From the NCBI GenBank assembly GCA_900554635.1, contig USHY01000006.1, forward strand, positions 1 to 41,550: 41,550 nucleotides of DNA. The letters run 5' to 3'. The stretch comes from an uncultured Clostridium sp. Its GTDB lineage: Bacteria; Bacillota; Clostridia; TANB77; CAG-508. Positions 34,322-41,550 of the stretch are shown here, piece by piece (position 1 is the first letter of the stretch; each line of letters begins with the position of its first letter). Made by a program: the position numbers and the translations under genes. The notes under the pieces are model-generated. The model was not told the DNA's origin. It worked only from the letters and a program-made list of their open reading frames with translations, and searched no databases.

Positions 34322-34656
34322 TCTTTATCCTCCTGTAAAAATATATGAATGTTCTTAGTCAGAGAATTCAAATCTTTATACAGCTCAGAAAAAGAATCTC
34401 TGATTTTTTCGATTTCTACCTGCTTATCCGGATTCTTCAGAACAGGCTTAGTAAATACATGTGGCTTGTGAACCACCTCAAGAAGCGATTCCCGAGTGAC
34501 ACCGTTTTCATTTGCAATATCTTGCAAATAATAATAAACAGTGTGCCTAGAAAGTGAATACATCTCAGCAATCTCTAAAATAGTTTTTCCATCGCTGTGA
34601 TGCTCCATGAAGTGGTTAAGCATCTGCCTAACCCGTTCAGATTGTTGCCTTGCCAT
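34318..34656 (-). CDS. Small helix-turn-helix protein, foreign-looking
   Basis: A 112-residue protein with an N-terminal HTH (KTILEIAEMYSLSRHTVYYYL, about residues 24-44) and a helical C terminus (EKIRDSFSELYKDLNSLTK). It is probably a DNA-binding regulator or part of a partition or replication-type module; I cannot name it. Start 34656 (MARQQSERV) follows GGAGG. It contains two in-frame CGG codons, at codon 8 (followed by G) and in VTRESL (CGG GAA), both consistent with Arg. If CGG always shifted in this host, translation would switch frame at codon 8 and soon terminate. Confidence 0.72.
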   Translation of the reverse strand: MARQQSERVRQMLNHFMEHHSDGKTILEIAEMYSLSRHTVYYYLQDIANENGVTRESLLEVVHKPHVFTKPVLKNPDKQVEIEKIRDSFSELYKDLNSLTKNIHIFLQEDKE

Positions 34657-34675
34657 AAAAAACCTCCATAAAATA

Positions 34676-34701
34676 TTAATACAGGAAATCCCCGTATTTA
34701 A
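34676..34701. promoter_or_regulatory. Imperfect palindrome upstream of the HTH gene, possible operator
   Basis: TTAATACAGG and CCCGTATTTAA flank a short AAATC centre, giving an imperfect dyad 20 bases before the HTH gene start, beside a minus-strand TATAAT-like box (TATAATTATATTAAATAC). Such a dyad could bind the HTH protein. Confidence 0.4.
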
Positions 34702-34824
34702 TATAATTATACACCAATTTACATAAAAACTCAAGTTTTCCAACAAATTTCACCAAAACTAGTGTTTCTTTAAAAAAACCGTGATATAATATAAGTTACT
34801 GTAAAAATTTAAGGAGAGGATTGT

Positions 34825-37647
34825 ATGAATGATAGTATTATAGTAAAGGGAGCAAAGGCTCATAATTTGAAGAATATAGATGTTACAATACCAAGAGATA
34901 AGTTGGTGGTTATAACTGGACTTTCTGGCTCTGGGAAGTCTTCTTTGGCTTTTGATACTTTGTATGCAGAGGGACAAAGACGATATGTTGAAAGTTTGTC
35001 TTCATATGCACGCCAGTTTTTGGGGCTTATGGAAAAACCTGATGTTGAATCAATAGAAGGGCTTTCACCTGCAATTGCAATTGATCAAAAAACAACTTCA
35101 AAAAATCCACGTTCAACTGTTGGAACTGTTACTGAAATATATGACTATATTCGTTTGTTATATGCAAGAATTGGTGAACCACATTGCCCAAAATGTGGTA
35201 AAAAAATTGAAAAACAAACAATAGACCAAATTGTTGAAAAAGTTCTAAGCTTGGAGGAAAACACAAAGATTCAAGTATTAGCACCTGTTGTAAGAGGTAA
35301 AAAAGGTGAATACAAGGCGCTTTTAGAAGGATTTTCAAAAGAAGGTTTTGTAAGAGCTAGGGTAGATGGAACAGTTTTTGAACTAACTGATGATATAGAT
35401 TTAGATAGAAAGAAAAAACATAATATAGATTTAATTGTAGATAGACTCATAATAAAGGAAAATATAAGAAGTAGATTAGCTGAATCTATTGAAATATCAC
35501 TAAAATATGCAAATAATCTAGTAATAATATCAACACCACAGGAAGAGATGCTATTTAGCCAAAACTATGCTTGTCCAGATTGCAACATAAGCATAGAGGA
35601 ATTATCACCAAGAATGTTTTCTTTTAACAACCCATTTGGTGCTTGCCCAGAATGTACTGGAATTGGATATTTAATGAAGATGAATGAAGATTTAATTATT
35701 CCAGACAAAAATAAAACCCTATATGATGGAGTAAAAGCCTTTGGAGCCAGCTCAATGAAACGAGGAGACACAATGGCAAAAATGTACTTTGAAAGCATAG
35801 CAAAACATTATGGAGTAGACATAAATGTTCCAATAAAAAAACTACCAAAGGACTTTTTAAATAAAATCCTATACGGAACAGGAGATGAAGAGATAGACTT
35901 TAGATATAGCTCAGCAGCAGGAGAAAGAAAATTCAAAGCGCCATTTGAAGGAGTAATACCAACACTAGAAAGAAGATACAGAGAAACAAAATCACAAGGA
36001 ATGAGAGAATTCTATGAATATTATATGACAAACAGTCCTTGCGAAGCTTGCCATGGTGCAAGACTAAAAAAAGAAAGCTTAGCAGTAACAGTTGGAGGTA
36101 AAAACATCCAAGAACTAACGGACATGCCAATTAACAAAATCCAGGACTTTATGAGCAACCTAAAACTAGATAAAACAAAAGCCTTAATATCAAACCAAAT
36201 CTTAAAAGAATTAGAAAAAAGACTTCAATTTTTAGTAGATGTAGGACTTGAATACCTAACACTATCAAGACCAGCAGGAACATTATCAGGAGGAGAAGCA
36301 CAAAGAATAAGGTTAGCAACACAAATAGGTGCAGGACTTACAGGAGTTCTATACATCCTAGATGAACCAAGCATAGGTCTACACCAAAGAGATAATGACA
36401 AACTAATAGCAACACTAAAAAAACTAAGAGATTTAGGAAATACTGTAATAGTTGTTGAACACGATGAAGACACAATGTATGCCGCAGACTATATAGTTGA
36501 TATTGGTCCAGAAGCGGGAGTACATGGTGGCAATGTAATTGCAACAGGAACAGTAGAAGACATAAAAAGGAATCCAAATTCAATAACAGGTGCATATTTA
36601 AGTGGAAGGAAACAAATAAAAATACCAGAAAAAAGAAGAAAATCAAATGGGAAAGCAATTGAAATAAAAGGTGCATGTGAAAACAACTTAAAAAATATAA
36701 ATGTAAAAATACCACTAGGAGTATTTACCTGCGTAACAGGTGTTTCAGGCTCTGGAAAAAGTACATTAATAAATGAAATATTATATAAAGGCTTGGCAAA
36801 AGAACTATATAATGCTTCTGATTTCCCAGGAAAGCATGATAAAATACTAGGAATACAAAATATAGATAAAGTAATAAACATAGACCAATCACCAATAGGA
36901 AAAACTCCAAGGTCAAATCCAGCAACATATACGGGCGTATTTGACTTAATAAGAGACATATTTGCAGGAACAAATGAAGCAAAACTTAGAGGATATGAAA
37001 AAGGCAGATTTAGCTTCAATGTTTCAGGAGGCAGATGTGAAACTTGCCAAGGTGATGGAGTTCTAAAAATTGAAATGCACTTTTTACCAGACATATATGT
37101 ACCTTGCGAAGTATGCCACGGAAAAAGGTATAATAGAGAAACCCTAGAGGTAAAATATAAAGGAAAAAGTATATATGATGTCCTTGACATGACAGTAGAA
37201 GAAGCATTAGAATTCTTTAGCAATATACCAAAAATTAAACAAAAAATCCAAACATTATATGATGTAGGTTTGGGATATATTAAACTTGGACAGCCATCAA
37301 CAACATTATCAGGAGGAGAAGCACAGAGAGTAAAACTTGCAACAGAACTTTCTAAAAGAGCAACAGGAAAAACACTATATATTTTAGATGAACCAACCAC
37401 AGGCCTTCACATAGCAGATGTTCATAAACTAATAGAAATACTTCAAAGACTTGTAGATACAGGAAACAGTATAGTAGTAATAGAACATAACTTAGACTTA
37501 ATAAAAACAGCAGACCATATAATAGACTTAGGTCCAGAAAGTGGAGAAAAAGGTGGAGAAGTTATTGCAATAGGAACACCAGAACAGATTGCAAAAAATG
37601 AAAGATCTTATACTGGAAAATTTTTGAAAAAAATCTTAGAAAAATAG
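34825..37647 (+). CDS. uvrA: Excinuclease ABC subunit A
   Basis: UvrA is the damage-sensing ABC ATPase of nucleotide excision repair. The 940-residue product has Walker A GLSGSGKSS (about residue 31), a zinc module beginning CPDC, signature LSGGEAQRIRLA, second Walker A GVSGSGKST (about 642), the C-terminal zinc finger CETCQGDG...CEVCHGKR (about 740-765) and second signature LSGGEAQRVKLA. AAGGAGAGG precedes the ATG, and a TATAAT at 34785-34790 is a likely -10. No uvrB is adjacent. The only CGGs in it fall across codon boundaries. Confidence 0.97.
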   Translation: MNDSIIVKGAKAHNLKNIDVTIPRDKLVVITGLSGSGKSSLAFDTLYAEGQRRYVESLSSYARQFLGLMEKPDVESIEGLSPAIAIDQKTTSKNPRSTVGTVTEIYDYIRLLYARIGEPHCPKCGKKIEKQTIDQIVEKVLSLEENTKIQVLAPVVRGKKGEYKALLEGFSKEGFVRARVDGTVFELTDDIDLDRKKKHNIDLIVDRLIIKENIRSRLAESIEISLKYANNLVIISTPQEEMLFSQNYACPDCNISIEELSPRMFSFNNPFGACPECTGIGYLMKMNEDLIIPDKNKTLYDGVKAFGASSMKRGDTMAKMYFESIAKHYGVDINVPIKKLPKDFLNKILYGTGDEEIDFRYSSAAGERKFKAPFEGVIPTLERRYRETKSQGMREFYEYYMTNSPCEACHGARLKKESLAVTVGGKNIQELTDMPINKIQDFMSNLKLDKTKALISNQILKELEKRLQFLVDVGLEYLTLSRPAGTLSGGEAQRIRLATQIGAGLTGVLYILDEPSIGLHQRDNDKLIATLKKLRDLGNTVIVVEHDEDTMYAADYIVDIGPEAGVHGGNVIATGTVEDIKRNPNSITGAYLSGRKQIKIPEKRRKSNGKAIEIKGACENNLKNINVKIPLGVFTCVTGVSGSGKSTLINEILYKGLAKELYNASDFPGKHDKILGIQNIDKVINIDQSPIGKTPRSNPATYTGVFDLIRDIFAGTNEAKLRGYEKGRFSFNVSGGRCETCQGDGVLKIEMHFLPDIYVPCEVCHGKRYNRETLEVKYKGKSIYDVLDMTVEEALEFFSNIPKIKQKIQTLYDVGLGYIKLGQPSTTLSGGEAQRVKLATELSKRATGKTLYILDEPTTGLHIADVHKLIEILQRLVDTGNSIVVIEHNLDLIKTADHIIDLGPESGEKGGEVIAIGTPEQIAKNERSYTGKFLKKILEK

Positions 37648-37708
37648 AAAAAATATTGCAAAATTTCAAAAGATATAATAGAATATAGGAAACAAAGGAG
37701 GAGAGAAA

Positions 37709-38440
37709 ATGGCATATATAAATGACATTCATATTTTAGTATATTTAGCAGTTGCATTCATCGGTATGATAGTTGGGCAATTTGTGGACTACTTAAATGT
37801 AACTTTTCTAAATGAACGAAAAGTATTATCTAAAAAAAATATTAATGAATATAAGAAAACATTTAAAGTAAACTACTTGCTAGTTTCAATCATAGCAGTT
37901 TTGTATATTGCACTTTTGTACAAGTTTAAATTAACCTTAGCATTTTTAAGGTACAGCTTTTTACTTCCAATGCTAGTATCAGCATTTGTTGTAGACTATA
38001 AAATACAAATAATCCCAAACAGGCTTACTCTAACAATGTTTGAAATAGGAATGATTTTTGTATTTATCTATGGAGTACAAAACCTAAATATAGCAAAAAA
38101 TATGCTATTAGGAATGCTTACAGGAGGAGGAATATTTTTAGGAATAACCTTAATAGGTGGTGCAATAGCAGGCAAAGAAGCAATGGGACTTGGTGATGTT
38201 AAACTAATGGGAGCTTTAGGTTTATATTTTGGACTAATTCCAACTTGCATAATATCAGTACTTTCATTTTTGATAGGAGCAATTATAAGTATAATTATAA
38301 TGATAGCCAAAAAAAACAGAAAAGATGGATATATTCCATTTGGACCATTTATAGTGTTAGCCACAATTATAACAATATTTGTTCCAACAAAAATATTATT
38401 TGTAGCTTTAATGAAAATATTTACACTAGGCTTATTTTAA
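37709..38440 (+). CDS. Type 4 prepilin peptidase, A24 family
   Basis: This membrane aspartyl protease cleaves type IV pilin or pseudopilin leaders. The 243-residue product has six or seven hydrophobic segments and both catalytic Asp motifs: VDYKIQIIPN (about residue 92, D-x5-IPN) and GLGDVKLMGALGLY (about 159). The N-terminal cytoplasmic domain with paired CxxC motifs found in PilD/ComC, which carries the methylase activity, is absent; a short Lys-rich loop replaces it. The start follows AAAGGAGGAG. No pilin gene lies in the window. Confidence 0.87.
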   Translation: MAYINDIHILVYLAVAFIGMIVGQFVDYLNVTFLNERKVLSKKNINEYKKTFKVNYLLVSIIAVLYIALLYKFKLTLAFLRYSFLLPMLVSAFVVDYKIQIIPNRLTLTMFEIGMIFVFIYGVQNLNIAKNMLLGMLTGGGIFLGITLIGGAIAGKEAMGLGDVKLMGALGLYFGLIPTCIISVLSFLIGAIISIIIMIAKKNRKDGYIPFGPFIVLATIITIFVPTKILFVALMKIFTLGLF

Positions 38441-38464
38441 AAAGTAAAAGGAAGGTGTTTTTCT

Positions 38465-39527
38465 ATGAATGAAAAAATAAGACTTTTACGAGAGAGGTTA
38501 AGAAGCTTAAACATGGATGGTATGATAGTTACTAACCCAATGAGCATTAAATACTTAACCAATATAGAGAACGAAGGAACACTACTAATAACAAGAAGAG
38601 AAAATATATTTTTAACATATACTATGTTTTTAGAAAGTGTAAAAAGCACATTAACAATTAACGATGAAATAATTGTTGCAGATTTTAGAAATATTAGCAG
38701 TCCAGATTATGAAAATTTCTTTGTGTTTTGCGAGAATGTTGGATTCGAGGAAAATTATGTAACATATAAACAATATCACTATCTAAAACAAAGGTATAGA
38801 GTTAATAATCTAGCTGAAACTGAAAACATTATAGAAAAGATTAAAGCAGTGAAAGAACAAGAAGAAATAAATAAAATCAAAAAAGCCTGCGAACTTACAG
38901 ACAAGTGCTTTTCACACATCCTAGAATTCATAAAAATAGGAATGACAGAAAAAGAAATAGCATTTGAAATAGAAATGTTTTTTAGAAAAAACGGAGCTGA
39001 TGGATTAGCATTTGATACAATTGTTGCTATAGGAGAAAACAGTGCAAATCCACATTGGAAGCCAGGAGACACCAAAGTAAAAATGGCAGATGTAATATTA
39101 ATAGACATGGGCTGCAAATATGAAGGTTATTGTTCAGATATGACAAGAACAATATTTATGGGTTGCATTTTAGAAGAAATTAAACCAGTTTATGAATTGG
39201 TTTTAAAAAATCAATTAAATGTAATGAAAGAAATAAAAGAATATGCAAGCATTAAAACAATTTCTCAAATGGTAGAAAGCGATTTCAAACTAAATGGCTA
39301 TGACCTAATTCACTCACTTCGGACATAGCATAGGAATGGAAACACATGAAATGCCATATATTAATTCTAAAAATGATACATTCTTAAAAGAAAATATGGT
39401 AATTGCTAATGAACCAGGAATATATATACCAGGCAAATATGGAATAAGAATAGAAGATACAATTTTAGTTGAGAAAAACGGTTGCACAGCTCTTACAAGA
39501 TCACCTAAAGAGTATATTGTAATATAA
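38465..39527 (+). CDS. M24-family Xaa-Pro aminopeptidase, needs +1 frameshift at CGG 39320
   Basis: This is a dinuclear-metal aminopeptidase with the pita-bread fold. Frame 0 gives 285 residues: an N-terminal creatinase-like domain, then the metal ligands Asp 214 (DMGCKYEG) and Asp 225 (YCSDMTRT), and stops at TAG 39326. Skipping C 39320 gives HSL-G-HSIGMETHE with the metal-binding His 287, then NEPGIY and IRIEDTILV with the two metal-binding Glu. The joined length of 353 is normal for the family. Without the shift three of five metal ligands are lost, so the short product would be inactive. AAAGGAAGG precedes the ATG; it follows the prepilin peptidase by 24 bases. Confidence 0.92.
39320..39323 (+). 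other. CGGA +1 frameshift site in the M24 peptidase
   Basis: Frame 0 reads TCA CTT CGG ACA TAG. Skipping the C gives TCA CTT GGA CAT AGC ATA GGA, the H-S-L-G-H-S-I-G motif conserved in M24 peptidases with exact spacing. No Shine-Dalgarno-like sequence lies upstream. Confidence 0.88.
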
Positions 39528-39530
39528 ATA

Positions 39531-39556
39531 AAAAGCATCTTATGGTGCTTTTTTTC
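39531..39556 (+). terminator. Rho-independent terminator after the M24 peptidase gene
   Basis: AAAAGCATC and GGTGCTTTT form a stem (one wobble pair) with a T run, directly after the stop of the shifted frame, which supports that frame as the real end. Confidence 0.85.
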
Positions 39557-39604
39557 ATATATTCTGCATATGATTAAAGAGAAAAATTAGGGAGGTTATA
39601 AAGT

Positions 39605-40129
39605 ATGGATTATGAAGAATATATGAGAAGTGTGCTTGGATATAATCAAATACCAAATAATATTTATACAGGTTCATCACCAACATATGATAATTATTAT
39701 TATGATACATCTTATCTAAATAGCAGAAACTATAATAATGTAAATGATGATGAGATTGAAAACCTTTATCCAGATATTTATAGAATAATATACCCAATGG
39801 TATGTAAATCTTGCAGTCAAAACAGTGGGAGAGATATCACAAGAGACCTGGTAGATACAATGACAGATGATATATACTACAACATAGAACCAGATGAAAG
39901 GCAACCTTCAGCAAACACAGCAAGACCAGTTCTAAAAAATGGGGATGTTAGAAATCCAAATGCACGAGAACCAGAAACACGAGGAGAAACAAGGCAGGAA
40001 AATCCAGTGCTAAAAGATTTAATTAGAATACTAGTATTAAGAGAATTATTAAGGAGGAGACCAAATCGTCCATTAGTACCACCACATAGACCACCACGCC
40101 CACCAATGCCACCATTTAGACCATATTGA
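39605..40129 (+). CDS. Uncharacterised protein with Tyr/Asn-rich head and Pro/Arg tail
   Basis: I do not recognise a named family. The 174-residue product has a Tyr/Asn-rich N terminus (about 1-50), a small helical domain (IENLYPDIYRIIYPMVCKSC, then ITRDLVDTMTDDIYYNIE, about 52-95), a charged linker, a Leu-rich helix (LKDLIRILVLRELLRRR) and a tail of Pro-Arg-His repeats ending PPMPPFRPY. Tyr-rich and Pro-rich proteins of this kind are often spore-surface proteins in Clostridia, but that is inference. GGGAGG precedes the ATG; it has terminators on both sides. Confidence 0.7.
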   Translation: MDYEEYMRSVLGYNQIPNNIYTGSSPTYDNYYYDTSYLNSRNYNNVNDDEIENLYPDIYRIIYPMVCKSCSQNSGRDITRDLVDTMTDDIYYNIEPDERQPSANTARPVLKNGDVRNPNAREPETRGETRQENPVLKDLIRILVLRELLRRRPNRPLVPPHRPPRPPMPPFRPY

Positions 40130-40172
40130 TGAATAATTTCTTTTGAAAAAAACAATAATAATTAATAACAAA

Positions 40173-40198
40173 AAACGGCTTTAACAAAGCCGTTTAAA
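40173..40198 (+). terminator. Hairpin terminator before ytvI
   Basis: AAACGGCTTT and AAAGCCGTTT form a 10-bp stem with a 3-base loop. The T run is short (TTT, contained in the stem), so the terminator may be weaker than the others. Confidence 0.75.
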
Positions 40199-40223
40199 AA
40201 TAAATTAAGGAGAATTTGCAAAA

Positions 40224-41315
40224 ATGATTATAGATGTAGGATATTGGACAAGAACTTTAAAAAACATATTAGTACTTGCGATATCGCTGATTTTGATATT
40301 CTTATGTTTTAAACTAGCAGTGTTTTATATGCCTTTTTTAATTGGTTTTATAATTTCTCTACTTGTAGAGCCACTAATAAGATTTATAACAAGAAAAACA
40401 AAACTAGAAAGAAAAAAGAGTGGCATAATTGTATTAATAATTATTTTTGCAATAATACTAGCATTATTAACTTGGGGAATTGTAACACTATTCACAGAAA
40501 GCTCGAGTTTAATGCAAGGATTAAACACTTATATAGAATTAATATATAACAAAATAAAAGGCTATATTGATATAATAAGCAATGAAAACAGTAAAGTTCC
40601 ACCAGGTATAGCTACAATTATTGAAAATTCTATGGGAAAGTTTATAGCATTTATAACTGAGTATGTATCCAACTTTCTAAGCAAAATTACGCAAATAATA
40701 TCATCACTTCCAGCAATTGGAATTTATACATTTATTACAATACTTGCCACTTACTTTATATGCACAGATAAGATGTATATAATAGATACTATTGAACATC
40801 ATCTACCTCAGAAATGGGCTAAAAAACTTGTAGTACACACAAGAGATATAGTAAAATCTCTAGGATATTATTTAAAAGCTGAAGCAATATTAGTAGCAAT
40901 TTCATTTCTAATAGTCTTAATAGGATTATATATTTTAAAGTTTATTGGCTTCAATGTGCCATATCCATTTTTAAGTGCACTAGGAATAGGATTTGTAGAT
41001 GCCCTGCCAATACTAGGTTCAGGAACAGTAATGGTCCCATGGGCAATAATTTCAGCATTAAATGGAGAATTAAGCCTAGGAATAGCACTTATAGTAATTT
41101 TTGCAATTATATTAATTGTAAGGCAACTAGTTGAACCTAAAGTAGTAAGTGGTCAAATAGGAATACATCCAATATTTACTCTAATTGCAATGTACACAGG
41201 CTTTAAAACCATAGGTGTACTTGGTTTATTCATTGGCCCAATAATATTAATAATCTTAAAAAACATTTTCAGTGTGAGTATTGAAAATGGAATAATAAAG
41301 AGTCTATTAGGGTAA
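40224..41315 (+). CDS. ytvI: AI-2E/YtvI-family membrane protein
   Basis: The 363-residue product is a polytopic membrane protein of the AI-2E family, closest in layout to the sporulation protein YtvI. It has hydrophobic segments at about 13-50, 65-90 and 150-175, then several in the C-terminal half with GFVDALPILGSGTVMVPWA and QLVEPKVVSGQIGIHP, the best conserved family blocks. A soluble segment of about 60 residues lies after helix 3. Transport substrate is unknown. TTAAGGAG precedes the ATG. The sporulation role is inferred from similarity to YtvI and from the other sporulation genes here. Confidence 0.85.
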   Translation: MIIDVGYWTRTLKNILVLAISLILIFLCFKLAVFYMPFLIGFIISLLVEPLIRFITRKTKLERKKSGIIVLIIIFAIILALLTWGIVTLFTESSSLMQGLNTYIELIYNKIKGYIDIISNENSKVPPGIATIIENSMGKFIAFITEYVSNFLSKITQIISSLPAIGIYTFITILATYFICTDKMYIIDTIEHHLPQKWAKKLVVHTRDIVKSLGYYLKAEAILVAISFLIVLIGLYILKFIGFNVPYPFLSALGIGFVDALPILGSGTVMVPWAIISALNGELSLGIALIVIFAIILIVRQLVEPKVVSGQIGIHPIFTLIAMYTGFKTIGVLGLFIGPIILIILKNIFSVSIENGIIKSLLG

Positions 41316-41403
41316 AAAGCTGTCAATGATTTTTGAAAATGTCCCGAAAATTTTTTAAACATAAGCCATAAAGATTTGACTTTTTTATTTTATATAAAAA
41401 GTA

Positions 41404-41432
41404 TTGACATTAGGAATTAAATAGGATAAACT
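41404..41432 (+). promoter_or_regulatory. Predicted promoter of the right-edge structured RNA
   Basis: TTGACA and TAAACT are separated by 17 bases. Transcription would start near 41439, just before a strongly structured segment. Confidence 0.6.
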
Positions 41433-41438
41433 ATAAAT

Positions 41439-41550
41439 GTAAAATTTTTTTGGAAAGTATAGCACATTGAAATTTGAATAATTAAGGCAAAATTGAAGCA
41501 AAATATTGCTTGTAAGGCTTACAAACAATAAATTTCAATGTGCAATTTTT
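41439..41550 (+). ncRNA. Candidate structured small RNA or leader with terminator-like end
   Basis: A perfect 14-bp outer stem (41462-41475 with 41530-41543, GCACATTGAAATTT type) encloses about 54 bases. Inside is a second hairpin of ATTG-TTGTAA paired with TTACAA-CAAT. The outer stem is followed by AATTTTT at the window edge, like an intrinsic terminator. No good reading frame is inside. It could be a stand-alone RNA of about 110 nt or the attenuator of a gene beyond the window; it does not show the sequence marks of SRP RNA or tmRNA. Confidence 0.55.

Noticed and set aside
8980..39323. Random sequencing or assembly error as the cause of the six frameshifts
   Set aside because: All six are the same change (extra C), at the same codon phase, creating the same codon, none in a homopolymer, and no other unexplained frameshift exists in 41.5 kb. 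A systematic base-calling artefact at a modified motif cannot be fully excluded without reads, so it is named as the main refutation test.
8980..39323. Simple reassignment of CGG to another amino acid (as known for CGG in some lineages)
   Set aside because: Reassignment would not restore frame; in each case frame 0 meets a stop within 3 to 13 codons and loses conserved motifs.
8980..39323. The five broken genes as ordinary pseudogenes
   Set aside because: They are mostly essential-type housekeeping genes with no second lesion, all motifs intact on both sides, and normal total length once one C is skipped.

Overview
This window looks like chromosomal core-genome DNA from a very AT-rich, spore-forming member of the Clostridia, probably uncultured and gut-associated. 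The evidence is strong AGGAGG-type ribosome binding sites, sigma-A-like promoters with 17-bp spacers, Firmicute gene order (plsX-acpP, yaaL-bofA, minDE-rodA), sporulation genes (bofA, spoVT, ylbF, ytvI, a Cys/Gly-rich mini-protein) and a dockerin-bearing wall hydrolase. TAA, TAG and TGA all serve as stops.

Layout: 1-3011 end of fusA, then tuf. 3118-5962 plsX, acpP and a COG2509-type FAD dehydrogenase. 6083-11734 an operon of two glycosyltransferases, an RpiB-like protein, pth, rng and rimO. 11854-15573 cca, an MNT/HEPN pair and aspS. 15761-23106 a long operon of minD, minE, rodA, dus, lepA, an uncharacterised kinase-like gene and rlmB. 23230-26591 a secreted glucosaminidase with a dockerin, then a membrane-anchored beta-sandwich protein. 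26608-27774 an IS3-like element inside a bidirectional terminator. 27795-27870 tRNA-Thr. 27967-30759 yaaL, bofA, a glycosyltransferase, ylbF and spoVT (minus). 30928-33061 a compact alaS and a HIT protein. 33189-34656 minus-strand Cys-rich mini-gene and a foreign-looking HTH/coiled-coil pair. 34825-41315 uvrA, prepilin peptidase, an M24 peptidase, a Pro/Arg-tailed protein and ytvI. 41404-41550 a promoter and a structured RNA.

The outstanding observation is a systematic +1 frameshift. Five otherwise intact genes (pth, rng, rodA, the kinase-like gene and the M24 peptidase) are each broken by one extra C, and the kinase-like gene is broken twice. In all six cases the extra C is the first base of an in-frame CGG codon, and reading resumes on the overlapping GGA or GGT glycine codon. 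I scanned every CGG trinucleotide in the window. In host-type genes, in-frame CGG occurs at these six sites and nowhere else. Restoring frame gives family-typical length and motifs, and at least four sites fall on or beside family-conserved glycines. The simplest reading is that CGG has no cognate tRNA here and the ribosome skips its first base, so CGGA/CGGT is decoded as one Gly. The only in-frame CGG codons read without a shift (three) are in the foreign-looking minus-strand pair at 33461-34656.

Secondary points of interest are an AlaRS missing its inter-domain barrel and C-terminal oligomerisation region, a MinE with a long charged tail, an RpiB-like protein lacking the catalytic Cys, an IS insertion that splits a terminator, and a promoter-plus-hairpin small RNA candidate at the right edge. 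No gene-free stretch exceeds 300 bases, and I saw no CRISPR array, rRNA or prophage.
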